Shown one piece after another: positions 1 to 9,098 of a stretch of DNA of 64,000 nt. Both the position numbers and the translations under genes were made by a program. A model generated the notes under the pieces. That model was given only the letters and a program-made list of their open reading frames with translations, ran no database searches and had not been told where the DNA came from. The stretch's first letter is position 1; the number at the start of each line of letters is the position of its first letter. Source of the stretch: Edwardiiplasma whartonense (GTDB taxonomy: Bacteria; Bacillota_I; Bacilli_A; Mycoplasmatales; Mycoplasmataceae); assembly GCF_023566315.1 (NCBI RefSeq), contig NZ_JAKNSU010000002.1; one strand, written 5' to 3'.

Positions 1-323
1 AACAAGTAATTGGTTGTTCTATTTAGTTTTCAAAGATCATTTTCGTTAAAAAATAAAGAAAGATTGTGAAGTTTTAATTCATTTTCATAACTCGTTTTTC
101 CCTAACGACAAATAAGATATTAACTTATTCAAAAATCAAAAGCAACTAAAAAAAACTTTTTTTTAAAATATTTTTTGTTTTTCCTAAAACCCCAGAAATT
201 AAGGAGTTTTTAAAATAGAATCTTTCCTGATATACTGCTTGGTTTTCTGAAAAGCACTTTAATCATAGCGTGCTTTTCAAAAAGAAAAAAACACCTCACT
301 CAAGAAAGGTGTTTTTCTACTTA
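1..323 (-). other. Non-coding left edge; probable leader or spacer of an rRNA operon lying off the window
   Basis: No gene is visible in this stretch. On the minus strand positions 39-21 read like the boxA-type element found before 16S or 23S rRNA genes of Firmicutes and Mollicutes (a CTTTGAAAACT core followed by AATAGAACAA). The rRNA would begin to the left of position 1, so this is an inference. A possible minus-strand promoter (TTGCTT, 17 bases, TAATAT) lies at about 118-145. A 9-bp inverted repeat (249-257 with 270-278) sits beside the gapN terminator. Confidence 0.45.
287..316 (-). terminator. Rho-independent terminator of gapN
   Basis: A 10-bp perfect stem (287-296 with 307-316) has a 10-base loop and a run of T on the minus strand. 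It begins just after the gapN stop codon. Confidence 0.85.
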
Positions 324-1757
324 CTATTTCTTTAAAGGATCTTTGTAATTAATCACAATTCCCCGATAACGCGTACACGATAGCAAGGTTTCGTGAATTC
401 CCTGTACTCCATAACCTGAATCTTTAATTCCTAAAAACGGAAAAGAGTCAGGTCCTCGTTGTGATTTTCCGTTAATATTAATTGTTCCTGCTTCAATTTT
501 TCTAGCAACACTGATCGCTAAATCTAAATCAGTGGTAAAAACACTAGCTTGTAAACCAAAGTTTGATTGGTTAGCAAGTTTAATTAGTTCTTCAACATTA
601 TCGTTACGAATTACTGGTAACACAGGACCAAAAGGCTCTTCTCAAGCCAAGCGTGATTTAACATCAACCCGGTCAACAAGAGTTGGTTGCATTAAGTTCT
701 TTTCACGACTATTACCAAAAACAATCGTCGCACCATCACTTTGAGCATCATCAATTAACCCTTGGACATAATCAGCAGTTTTCTCATCAATCACCGGAGT
801 AATAAAGGCGTCATCTTCTGGTTTACCCACACTTAGCTTACTGATTTTTTCTTTTAATAAAGGAACTAATTGGTCAGCAATCGCATTAGTGGTTAAAACC
901 CGTTTAATCGCTGTACATCTTTGTCCTGAATAAGATAAACCACCACTAATAATTTCTTCAGCGACAAATTCTAAATTATTTGCATCCAACACCAAAGCTG
1001 GGTCTTTTCCTCCCAATTCAAGAATTACATCTTTAGTTTTAGCGATTTCTAAAATATGGTGCCCGACCTTAACACTTCCGGTGAAAGAAATAAAGTCTAA
1101 CTCTTGATTCTGGGTAATAATATCTCCAATTACTGAACCTCTTCCTGTCACCACGTTAAAGATTCCTTTTGGTAAACCAGCCTCAACTGCTAATTTTCCT
1201 AAATAACTTCCAGTTAAACTTCCTGCTGTAGCTGGTTTAAACACCACAGTGTTTCCCATCACCAAATCAGGAGCAATTTTAGACATTGACAGATTAAGTG
1301 GATAGTTAAAGGGTGAAATTGCTAATCCCACACCTTTAGGAACCCGATCATAAAGAGCATACTTGTTGTTAACTCCCATTCCTCTTCCAGTAAACACTGA
1401 TGGCTCTAAACGTTTCGCTTCTTCAAGAGTGTAATCAAAATATTCAACAGTTCGATCAACTTCACTCAATGAAGCCTTATATCCTTTAGCCACTTCACTG
1501 ACCATAATCTTGGCGATTTCTTCACGTTTTTCTTGAATTAAAGCGTTCCACTTTTTTAAAACTTCAATTCTTTTCATTAAGGGTAAATCTGCTCAAGGTT
1601 GTTGAGCTTTACGGGCTGCCTGATAGGCTTGATCGATATCTTTTTCTTCTAATCCTGCAACACTACCAGCAGATTCTAAAGTAGTGGGGTTCAAGATTTC
1701 TACCCGATTAGCACCTGAAACAAATTCATTGTTAATCATTGCATCAAATTTATACAT
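324..1757 (-). CDS. gapN: NADP-dependent non-phosphorylating glyceraldehyde-3-phosphate dehydrogenase
   Basis: This aldehyde dehydrogenase-family enzyme oxidises glyceraldehyde-3-phosphate directly to 3-phosphoglycerate with NADP, giving cytosolic NADPH without ATP. At 477 residues it has the usual GapN length. The general-base Glu lies in LELGG (about residue 247) and the catalytic Cys in GQRCTA (about residue 281). The start at 1757 follows a GGAGA ribosome site. One in-frame TGA (near 1595) must be read as Trp. It stands alone between two intergenic regions. A classical gap gene lies at 53788-54804, so the cell has both routes. Exact substrate preference within the ALDH family is inferred from overall similarity. 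Confidence 0.88.
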
Positions 1758-1822
1758 CTTGATTTCTCCGTTTCTAAAATTTGTTAAGTATATTTTACCT
1801 CTGCTAAAACTTTTTTGTAAAA

Positions 1823-1839
1823 AGTCCCATTAAAGGACT
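1823..1839 (-). terminator. Weak terminator-like hairpin after the TrmH-family gene
   Basis: A 5-bp stem (AGTCC/GGACT) overlaps the stop codon and is followed by T5 on the minus strand. It is short, so this is tentative. Confidence 0.35.
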
Positions 1840-2740
1840 ATAACTTATGTTCATAAATTTCATACATCAGAATTGAACCAGCTACTGCAGCATTTAGTGA
1901 CTCCACTTCTTCTTCCATCGGAATCAAAACATTATAATCAATCAACCTGCTAATTTCAGGAGAAATCCCTTTTGATTCATTCCCAATTACAACTGCATAT
2001 TTTTGGTTATCTTTTAAACGAACCTTTGGTAGCATCTTACTCTCTTCATGCATTTGCGTACCAATAATCACATACCCCTCCTCTTTTAAATCATTGATTG
2101 TTTGCATTAGATACTCTCGAACCAAATTAATTTGAAAGAAGTTTCCTTGAGTAGAACGAATGACTTTATCATTATAAAAACTTACTGAGGTCGGAGCACT
2201 AATTACAGTTCTAAAATCAAAAGAAGCCGCACTCCGAATCAAAGTACCAATGTTACCTGGATCTTGAACTCGGTCTAACAAAAGGATATCGTGGTCATAA
2301 TCAACTTCTTGTGCCACCATTTTACAAACTGCAAAAATCCCTTGGTTGTGAACAGTCATCGAAACTTTATCAGCAACATGATTTTTAATAATAAAGTATT
2401 GGTCATTACTTGTAGGCAACGATTCGTACAATTCTTCATAAACACCTTGAGTTAAATAAACCGCTTCCACAATTCCTTTTTTTAACGCTTCAGCAACTAG
2501 GTGAATACCTTCAACAACAAACTTTTTAACTTCACGACGATAAGTAGCGTTTTTTTGAAGTTTAACAATTTCTTTTATTGAAGGATTATTAACTGAATTA
2601 ATAATCTTGCTACTTTTAATTACTTTAGCTATCCTAGTTCCAGGTTTTTTTGATTTTACTGACTTAGTTGTTTTTGAAGTTTTACCAGTTTTTTTGCTAC
2701 TCTTGGTTTCTTTACTAGTTTTTGGGTTTTTGGGGGGCAT
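1838..2740 (-). CDS. TrmH/SpoU-family RNA 2'-O-methyltransferase with a Lys-rich N-terminal tail
   Basis: This SPOUT-class enzyme is predicted to methylate ribose 2'-OH groups in rRNA or tRNA using S-adenosylmethionine, as a dimer with a trefoil knot. A substrate-binding domain (about residues 50-130) precedes the three SpoU motifs: LDRVQDPGNIGTLIRSA (about 153-170), VIGNESKGIS (about 250), and the LNAAVAGSI motif near the end. The first 45 residues are a Lys/Ser/Thr tail and probably help RNA binding. The target nucleotide cannot be told from sequence; the C-terminal domain most resembles the 23S rRNA enzymes RlmB and MRM3. No in-frame TGA occurs. Confidence 0.85.
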   Translation of the reverse strand: MPPKNPKTSKETKSSKKTGKTSKTTKSVKSKKPGTRIAKVIKSSKIINSVNNPSIKEIVKLQKNATYRREVKKFVVEGIHLVAEALKKGIVEAVYLTQGVYEELYESLPTSNDQYFIIKNHVADKVSMTVHNQGIFAVCKMVAQEVDYDHDILLLDRVQDPGNIGTLIRSAASFDFRTVISAPTSVSFYNDKVIRSTQGNFFQINLVREYLMQTINDLKEEGYVIIGTQMHEESKMLPKVRLKDNQKYAVVIGNESKGISPEISRLIDYNVLIPMEEEVESLNAAVAGSILMYEIYEHKL

Positions 2741-2771
2741 CTTGATTAAATATCCTTCTTACTTTCTTGTA

Positions 2772-4304
2772 TTATATTGTACTAATTTTTTGTAATTCTT
2801 CAGCAATTCGCTTGGTATATTCTTTCTGCAAAGTATTATGCGCTGTTTCTAAAATATTAACTTGTTTACTTAAAGTATGCCCAACTTTTAAAATCGCTTC
2901 TAATTGAGTTTCAAATTTCTTTTTAAATCCTGGAAGTTTTTCAATTAAAAATTGTTCTAGTGCTTCGTGCTCTTTTTCATACTTAGAAAGTAAAACGTTT
3001 TTCTCATTAGTACTTAATTCTTTTACCTTTTGACGATAATAGTTTTCGTTTTCCATCATTCTTCGCAAAATTTGGGCCACAAAGACAAAACTATCACCAT
3101 CAGTTAAATAAATATGATCGTTTTCTGAACTTTTGACAAAGGGCACATCATGATATTTATCATTAAATTTAGTAGCGACTAAAATTCCATACTGAGCCTT
3201 TTGTTGGGCAGTATCAACCACCAACTTTGCTTCCCACTTGTCAGATCATTCGGCATTTTTGACTTCATAAACAATTCTGCCCAGTTCTTTTCTTTGACTA
3301 TTGCGAACAATTTGTAGGTAGTCTGCTTTTTTATCAGCAACTGTGATTTTTTCAATCATATCATCACTTGAACCAAAAGCTTTGCGTAATTCTCCCTCCA
3401 CTTCATGTTCAAAGTTTTCACCTTTGATCTTGTTATTGATAATACGATTTTCATTGTTTTTTAAAATAAGGTCAGCTTTTTCTTTTTCTAACTGATGAAT
3501 TTTTTCGTTTAATTCCAACTCTTTGGCCTGTAAAGCAGTTTTAACTTCATTATCATAACCTGATTTTAAAGTTTCAATTTTTTGGTTTAACAACTGAATT
3601 TCACTATTTTTTGTTTCCATGATTACTGCTTTTTGAGCATCTAAATTCGTTTGAGCCAAATCCAATTGCGCTTTTTGATCTTGTTTTAATCTTTGAATCT
3701 CTAATTGCTGATTATTAATCTGATCTTGATATTGTTTTTCGATCGTTTGTTTTTCAGTCTGGATAACTAAACTTTCTTTATCTTTTTGATCATGTAACTC
3801 TTTCTCTAAATTTTTAATCTGTTGGGTTAATAACTGAATTTCACTATTTTTTGCTTGTACTGCTGATGCTTTTAATGCAGCAATCTTTTCTTCAGTTAAC
3901 TTAAGTTGAGCTTTTTGATCCAATTCCAATTTTTGAATTTCAGCTTGGTAATTTTTAATCGCATCTTGATACTGCTCTTTAAGTTTATTTTTTGTTTGCT
4001 CTACAACTAAAGCTTGAGCTTGGTTTTCTTGAACAAGTTGGTGCTTTAGCTTAGTAATTTCATCTTGACTTTGTTGCAAATTTTGTTGGTGTTCTTGTTG
4101 AATTTTGCTCAACTCAATTTTTAAAACTTGTTCTTGTTTGCTAACTTCATCTTGACGAATTTCACCTTCACGGATCTTTAATTGTTGTTGAGTTTTTTTA
4201 TTGATATAGTCATTTCAAGCATCAGAATTATGTTCTAAAAACTCGTTTAAACTATATTTACCACCACAACTTGGGCATTTAAATTTAACTTCTGTTTCGT
4301 TCAT
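2772..4304 (-). CDS. DUF2130-family coiled-coil protein
   Basis: This 510-residue protein begins with a CPSC zinc-knuckle-like pair (residues 10-13). A long Gln/Lys/Glu coiled coil follows (about 60-330), then a globular C-terminal domain with GENFEHEVEGELRKAFG and YEVKNAEWSDKWEAKLV, typical of DUF2130. That domain has a restriction-endonuclease-like look (E-V-K core), but the function of the family is unknown. The coiled coil holds a tandem duplication of 80 codons. I chose the ATG at 4304 because GGGAGATGG lies at a suitable distance; the ATG at 4313 is too close. TGA is read as Trp at two places. Confidence 0.8.
3591..4070 (-). repeat. Two tandem 240-bp (80-codon) coiled-coil repeats
   Basis: Segments recur with an offset of exactly 240 bases. 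For example, the block CTGAATTTCACTATTTTTTG occurs at about 3594 and again at about 3834, and TTTTGATC occurs at about 3676 and 3916. At protein level both copies contain QYQD, then LDQKAQL or QDQKAQL, then NSEIQLL. The boundaries are approximate. Confidence 0.75.
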
Positions 4305-4384
4305 TTTTTCCATCTCCCTTTGATGCATATTGTACAGAAAGTTTTCCCAGGCAAAAAGACAGAGGGATTAAATTCCCATCTTTT

Positions 4385-5185
4385 TTAATGAGCTTTAGAA
4401 CGTTTAGGCGGGGTGTCTGATTTTCTTGTTGAAAACACTTTCATGCTTTTATTACTTAGAAAGTTTAATAAATTACCCAGAGCATAGGGGGAGAAAATCA
4501 GCAGTACTAGTGCTGGTGCTCATAAATAGGCAGGTTTTTCTCACGGGTTTAAACCATAAGGAAAGATAATTGACACCCCTTCTTTTCAACTTCTAGTTTG
4601 GTTTCAAGTTAAGTAATCCGACTTTGGCCCGTATTTATAAAGCATTGCTGCTCGAATCACAACCACCAAAACATAAACAACAGGAAAGATGATGGTAATT
4701 CAACCAGTTTTTTTTGCATAATTACGGGTTTTAACCATTCCTGTTGGGTGAAAAAAATAAAGAACAATTAATAACAAAGGAGTAATGAAGTGTTCAAGAA
4801 TGGTCTTCAAAGTCTTGTATCACACGCCAAAACGATTCTCACGTTCAGGATTAAAAATCAACATTAAACTATAAGCTATCATAATAATAATTCCCATACT
4901 GGTAATAAAAGTATGGTTATTCTTTGTGGTTAATCAACGGGGCATTTTGTTAGTAAATAAGTTAATTAAATTAACCAAACCAAAAACAGCAATCCCTAGA
5001 GTAACTCAAACTGAAAAATAAACAAACTGGTTAATTACAGAAAGGTCAAAATAAGAAGTTGGGTTCTGATTCCCGTTTTTACTGATCGTTGGTGAAATTG
5101 TTGACATAAATAAATCTAAAACAATACAAAAAATCGGTACAACTACCATTCAAGCATAAAAAATAATTAATCATTGTTTTTTCAT
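4385..5185 (-). CDS. Multi-pass membrane protein, Pr6Pr/DUF1600-like
   Basis: The 266-residue product contains about six hydrophobic segments and many in-frame TGA (Trp) codons, which hide it from a standard-code ORF scan. The pattern LEHFITPLLLIVLYFFHP followed by a WITIIFPVVYVL segment and a Tyr-rich loop resembles the Pr6Pr (FAR-17a/AIG1-like) family, common in Mollicutes as DUF1600. Its function is unknown. The ATG at 5185 follows AAGTGAG. The short tail after the last membrane segment is Lys/Arg-rich, so the C terminus is probably cytoplasmic. The family name is a pattern judgement. Confidence 0.7.
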
Positions 5186-5227
5186 TTTTTCTCACTTGGG
5201 GATTTTAAATCTTTCCAATTTTAACAA

Positions 5228-5253
5228 AAAAACACACTCGTAAGTGTGTTTTT
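5228..5253 (-). terminator. Rho-independent terminator of pgi
   Basis: A 10-bp perfect stem (5228-5237 with 5244-5253) encloses a 6-base loop. On the minus strand it ends in a T-run, 19 bases after the pgi stop. Confidence 0.88.
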
Positions 5254-5271
5254 CATAGTAAGAATTAAGAG

Positions 5272-6558
5272 CTATTTTACCCCTGGCTTCCCAAGTAATT
5301 TAAACATGTTGTGTTTATAAATTTCTACTCCAGGCTGATTAAACGGATTAACCCCCAAAAGATAACCGCTCATAGCAACAGCGCGTTCAAACCAATAAAC
5401 CAAATATCCAAACATAAACCCATCCATTTTTTCAAACTCTAAAATAATGTTAGGCATTTTCCCATTATTAACGTGGGCATCAACCACACCAGTTAAAGCA
5501 GTTTGGTTCACCTCGTGGAAAGTTTTTTCCTTTAAGTAATTTAATCCATCCAAATTATCTGCATCAGTAGGGATCTTTAAATCAACGTTTGGTTGGGCAA
5601 TCTTAATCACAGTTTCAAACATTATCCCTCTACTTCCTTCTTGGACTCATTGCCCTAAAGAATGAAGGTCAGTAGAATAAATCATCGCTGAGGGTAATAG
5701 TGATTTACCATCCTTACCTTCTGACTCACCAAAAAGTTGTTTTCACCACTCACCAACCATTTGCATCTGCATTTCATAATTAACTAAGGCTTCAGTTTTA
5801 TAACCTTGATTCAACAATAAATTTCTCGCTACTGCATATTGATAAGCAGAATTAGTTAAATCAGGAGCAGTTAAATCATTCAATGCTTGCAAAGCACCTT
5901 GCATGATTTCATCAGTATTAATTCCTGCAACCATTAAAGGAAAAATTCCCACTGGGGTAAGTACAGAAAACCTTCCTCCAATATCATCAGGGATAGTAAA
6001 AGTTTGATACCCTTTGTTATCAGCAAGTTGTTTTAAAGCTCCTTTACTTTTATCAGTAACTGCAATAATTAGTTCCTTAGCTTTTTGTTCACCAACCTGA
6101 GTAACCAACTCCTGTTCAAATACCCGAAAAGCAATTCCAGGCTCAGTTGTTGTCCCTGATTTGGAAACAACACAAATCCCATATTTCTTATCTTTTAAAA
6201 ATTCTTTAAGTTGCGCAGTAAAGGTTGAAGAAATGGTATTTCCTGCATAAATTAGATTCACACCATTAACTGGGTGTAACCCGCGGATCATTTCATCAGC
6301 AGCACGAGTTCCCAAATAAGAACCACCAATCCCAATGACAACTAAATAATCAATCTTCTTGGCTAAAGTTCGACTAACTTCTTTCATTAAAGCATACTCT
6401 TTTTGATCATAAGTTTTTGGTCAGTCTAACCATCCCAAGAAATCTGCTCCTGCACCAGTTTTTTTAAAAATCATTTCATGAATTTGTTTTACTTTTGTTA
6501 CATCAATTTCTTGATCCAAAGCTTTTAAACCTGTTTGTGATAAATCAACATTAATCAT
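5272..6558 (-). CDS. pgi: Glucose-6-phosphate isomerase
   Basis: This glycolytic enzyme interconverts glucose-6-phosphate and fructose-6-phosphate. The 428-residue length is right for bacterial Pgi. Visible signatures are GIGGSYLGTRAADEM, the phosphate-binding SKSGTTTEP, the catalytic stretch DDIGGRFSVLTPVG, and the end region with KHNMFKLLGKPG. In-frame TGA (Trp) occurs near 6420, 5740 and 5650. Start at 6558, with GGAAGAAGG upstream. It is apparently a single-gene unit with its own terminator. Confidence 0.95.
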
Positions 6559-6635
6559 TACCAAACCTTCTTCCTATGCTTTTATTTTAGCGATTATTTT
6601 TTCAAAAAACATCAGCAAAGATAAAACAATAGCGG

Positions 6636-7247
6636 TTATATTTCACTTAGTTTGCGATAATAAACTTCTTTTTCACTAATAACTGCACTTAAAGGTTGAT
6701 CAAAAGGTTCGCTATCAATTAACTGCTTGGTGTGTTGAGTTTCAAAAGCTAAACCAACCACCAAACCATGATAATTTCGCCCCTTAAAGTAATTATCATA
6801 ATAACCTTGACCAGAACCAATTCTATTTAAACGATTATCAAAACAAATTAAAGGGAGAAAATAAGCATCAAGTTGAATTTCTTGGGTTAAAAGTGAAGTG
6901 ATGTTAGGAACTGGTTCTCAGATTTTTAAAGCAGAATTAAAGGTTAAATCTTTTTCAAGATTAAAAATTTGATAAAAGTCCATTGTTTTATCCTGATTAA
7001 CCTTTGGTAAATAAACTGCAATCGAATGTTCAAGCGCATACTTAATCATTGTTAATGTGCCAACTTCATAGGTTCTAGCAACATACAAAGCTAAACTTTT
7101 AATTGTTTTTTGGCACACAAAATTAATAAACCCCACATCAATCAGTGCTTGAGCTTGGTTTTGATATTCTGGATCAAGATTTTGTTGTAACTTTAAATAT
7201 TGTCCTCTTAAGATTGGCTTATTATTTAGCATGGTTAATAAAATCAT
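6636..7247 (-). CDS. 5-formyltetrahydrofolate cyclo-ligase family protein
   Basis: The enzyme converts 5-formyl-THF to 5,10-methenyl-THF with ATP in the cytosolic one-carbon pathway. The 203-residue product shows R14 and K19 in the N-terminal helix and the nucleotide-binding block IGSGQGYYDNYF, a match to the family signature GxGxGYYD. It overlaps the end of sufU by 26 bases, so translation is probably coupled. The start at 7247 has AAGGG at good spacing; a second ATG at 7232 is possible. The sequence is quite divergent apart from the signature. Confidence 0.85.
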
Positions 7248-7647
7248 TAATCCCTTCTGCTCCTAAAGTTGCACATTTTCATCTTCCTTTTTGATGGTGA
7301 AGATTTTCAAAAATCATTAACTCGCTTAAATTATCTTGAGGAATTGTTCCTTTATAAATCATTGAAAGGTATTCATTAAGCAAACTTTGAGCAGTGGCTA
7401 AACTTTTACCAATTAAAAAGTCGCACCATAAATCGATACTACTAGTAGCAATTACACAAGCACTACCTTCAAAGCGCAGACTCTGAAACACTCCATTTCT
7501 CACATCAACTTGTAGGGTTAACTCATCAGCGCAACTATCTGATTGCAAACGTTTGGTATAAAGTTGAGAATTATCAACAAGTCCTAAATGCACAGGCTTA
7601 ACGTAATGATTCATTAAAACTTCACGTTTCTTTTTAAGATTATCCAT
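7222..7647 (-). CDS. sufU: SufU-type Fe-S / sulfur-transfer protein
   Basis: SufU accepts persulfide sulfur from the cysteine desulfurase SufS in Fe-S cluster or thio-cofactor synthesis. The 141-residue product has the three expected zinc/sulfur Cys positions: DSCAD (about 40), GSACVIATSS (about 66), and KCATLGAEG near the C terminus. The first motif reads CAD rather than the usual CGD. Read with code 4 it extends past the TGA near 7278 and regains the third Cys, which confirms the recoding. It lies 18 bases after sufS and overlaps the folate gene. Confidence 0.88.
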
Positions 7648-7665
7648 TTTTATTCCTTTCCTTTC

Positions 7666-8895
7666 TTATAAAATATGATCTAAAAAGTGCTCAATATTTT
7701 TTAACCCTTCAACTAACTTATCAATTTCTTTCTCCGTATTATAAATTCCAAAACTTACCCGAACACTAATTTTAAAACCAAGTTCAGCAGTCAATCGCGC
7801 ACACATAGCTCCACTACGAACACTGATTTGATAATCATGAGCCAGAAAACTAGCAATATCTTGAGGGTTAACACCTTTTAAGTTAAATAAAAGCATTGGG
7901 GCATCGTTTTCTAAATTATAAAAAACAAGTTCAGAATTTAAGTTAGCTGCTTTAATCTTTGTTTGAGCATATTTTTTGAGTTTAAGTTCGTGATTATGAA
8001 TTGTTTCAATCCCAATCTCATTAATAAAATCCAAAGCTTTACTAAAGGCATAAATTCCTGCGATGTTTGGTGTTCCTGCTTCTAAACGCACTGGTAGAGG
8101 GGTTAATTGATATTTTAAAGGTTCAACTCGCACACTCTCGCTCATTCCCCCACCAAAAACTAACGGTTTTAAAGTTTCTAAAACATTCTGGTTTCCATAT
8201 AAGACTCCCACTCCAAACGGACCATACATTTTATGAGCAGAAAAAGTAAAAAAATCTACTCCTCAAGCTTGGACATCAGTTTTTTGGTGACCTACACTTT
8301 GCGCACCATCCACACACACTAAAGTTTGCACATTAACTTGTTTAATTGCTGTTGTAATTTTCTTTACATCATTACTAATTCCGATTGTATTACTCATCAC
8401 AGCAAAACTTACCACCTTAGTTTTAGGAGTAATCATTTTGCTTAATTGATCAATATCAATAGCAAAAGTTTCAGTTAAAGGAATTTCTTTAATAACTAAC
8501 TGCTTTTCTTGAGCCAAAACTAATCAGGGAACAAGATTAGATGAGTGTTCTAAATCACTGACAAAAATTTCATCACCAGGGTTTAAATAATCCCTCAATC
8601 CAAAAGCAATTTGGTTTAACCCAAAACTTGCACCACTTGTGAAGACAACTTCCTGCTCACTTCGAGCATTAATGAAGGTTTGAACTTGTTTTCTAGTTTG
8701 ACTTAAAATTTGGTTACTTTGATAAGCGTTTTGATAATCAAAACTGTGGGGATTAGCGTTAATGTGCTCATAGTAAAACTGTTCAGCCCGACTCACAATT
8801 AGAGGTTTTAAAAAGGTTGCACTACTATCAAAATAAATTTCTTGTGGATTATTTTTTAAATAACCAAACTGCGCTCTAATATTTGCTAAGTTCAT
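7666..8895 (-). CDS. sufS: Cysteine desulfurase, SufS-type
   Basis: This PLP enzyme removes sulfur from cysteine and passes it to SufU. In the 409-residue protein the PLP lysine is in FSAHKMYGPFG (about residue 223). An upstream His lies in DLEHSSN (about 124), Asp in CVDGAQSVGHQ, and the catalytic Cys in RSGAMCA (about 362). I start it at 8895 rather than at 8937, because AAAAGGAAA precedes that ATG and the upstream codons are only Lys/Arg. Two in-frame TGA codons are Trp. It is first gene of the sufS-sufU-cyclo-ligase unit. Confidence 0.92.
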
Positions 8896-8926
8896 TTTCC
8901 TTTTCCCTTTTCTTTTTGTTGATTTT

Positions 8927-8932
8927 ATTATA
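8927..8932 (-). promoter_or_regulatory. Putative -10 box for the sufS operon
   Basis: A perfect TATAAT on the minus strand lies 31 bases before the sufS start. TTGATT-like -35 candidates lie 15 or 19 bases further upstream, neither at ideal spacing. Confidence 0.5.
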
Positions 8933-8996
8933 AACAACCCTTGGATTAATCAATCAAATTTTTATAAAAACCGCCTTAGTACTTTTCTTTTTGGGT

Positions 8997-9002
8997 TATA
9001 AT
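8997..9002 (+). promoter_or_regulatory. Putative -10 box for the lipoprotein-HIT operon
   Basis: TATAAT lies about 95 bases before the first lipoprotein start, in the divergent gap shared with sufS. The -35 region is weak. Confidence 0.45.
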
Positions 9003-9098
9003 TACTAAGTCTTTCTTTTTATTTATTTTAGCAATGATTAAAAAGAAAAAGAGATTATTTTGTTTCGGGAAAAAGACTCAAAAAGGAGAATGGCAACT

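Noticed and set aside
249..278. 9-bp inverted repeat as a second terminator of gapN
   Set aside because: There is no T-run on the minus strand after the stem, and a proper terminator already lies before it.
3560..4070. Possible CRISPR or satellite array from the repeated pattern
   Set aside because: The repeats are coding, imperfect and 240 bp long, with no spacer structure.
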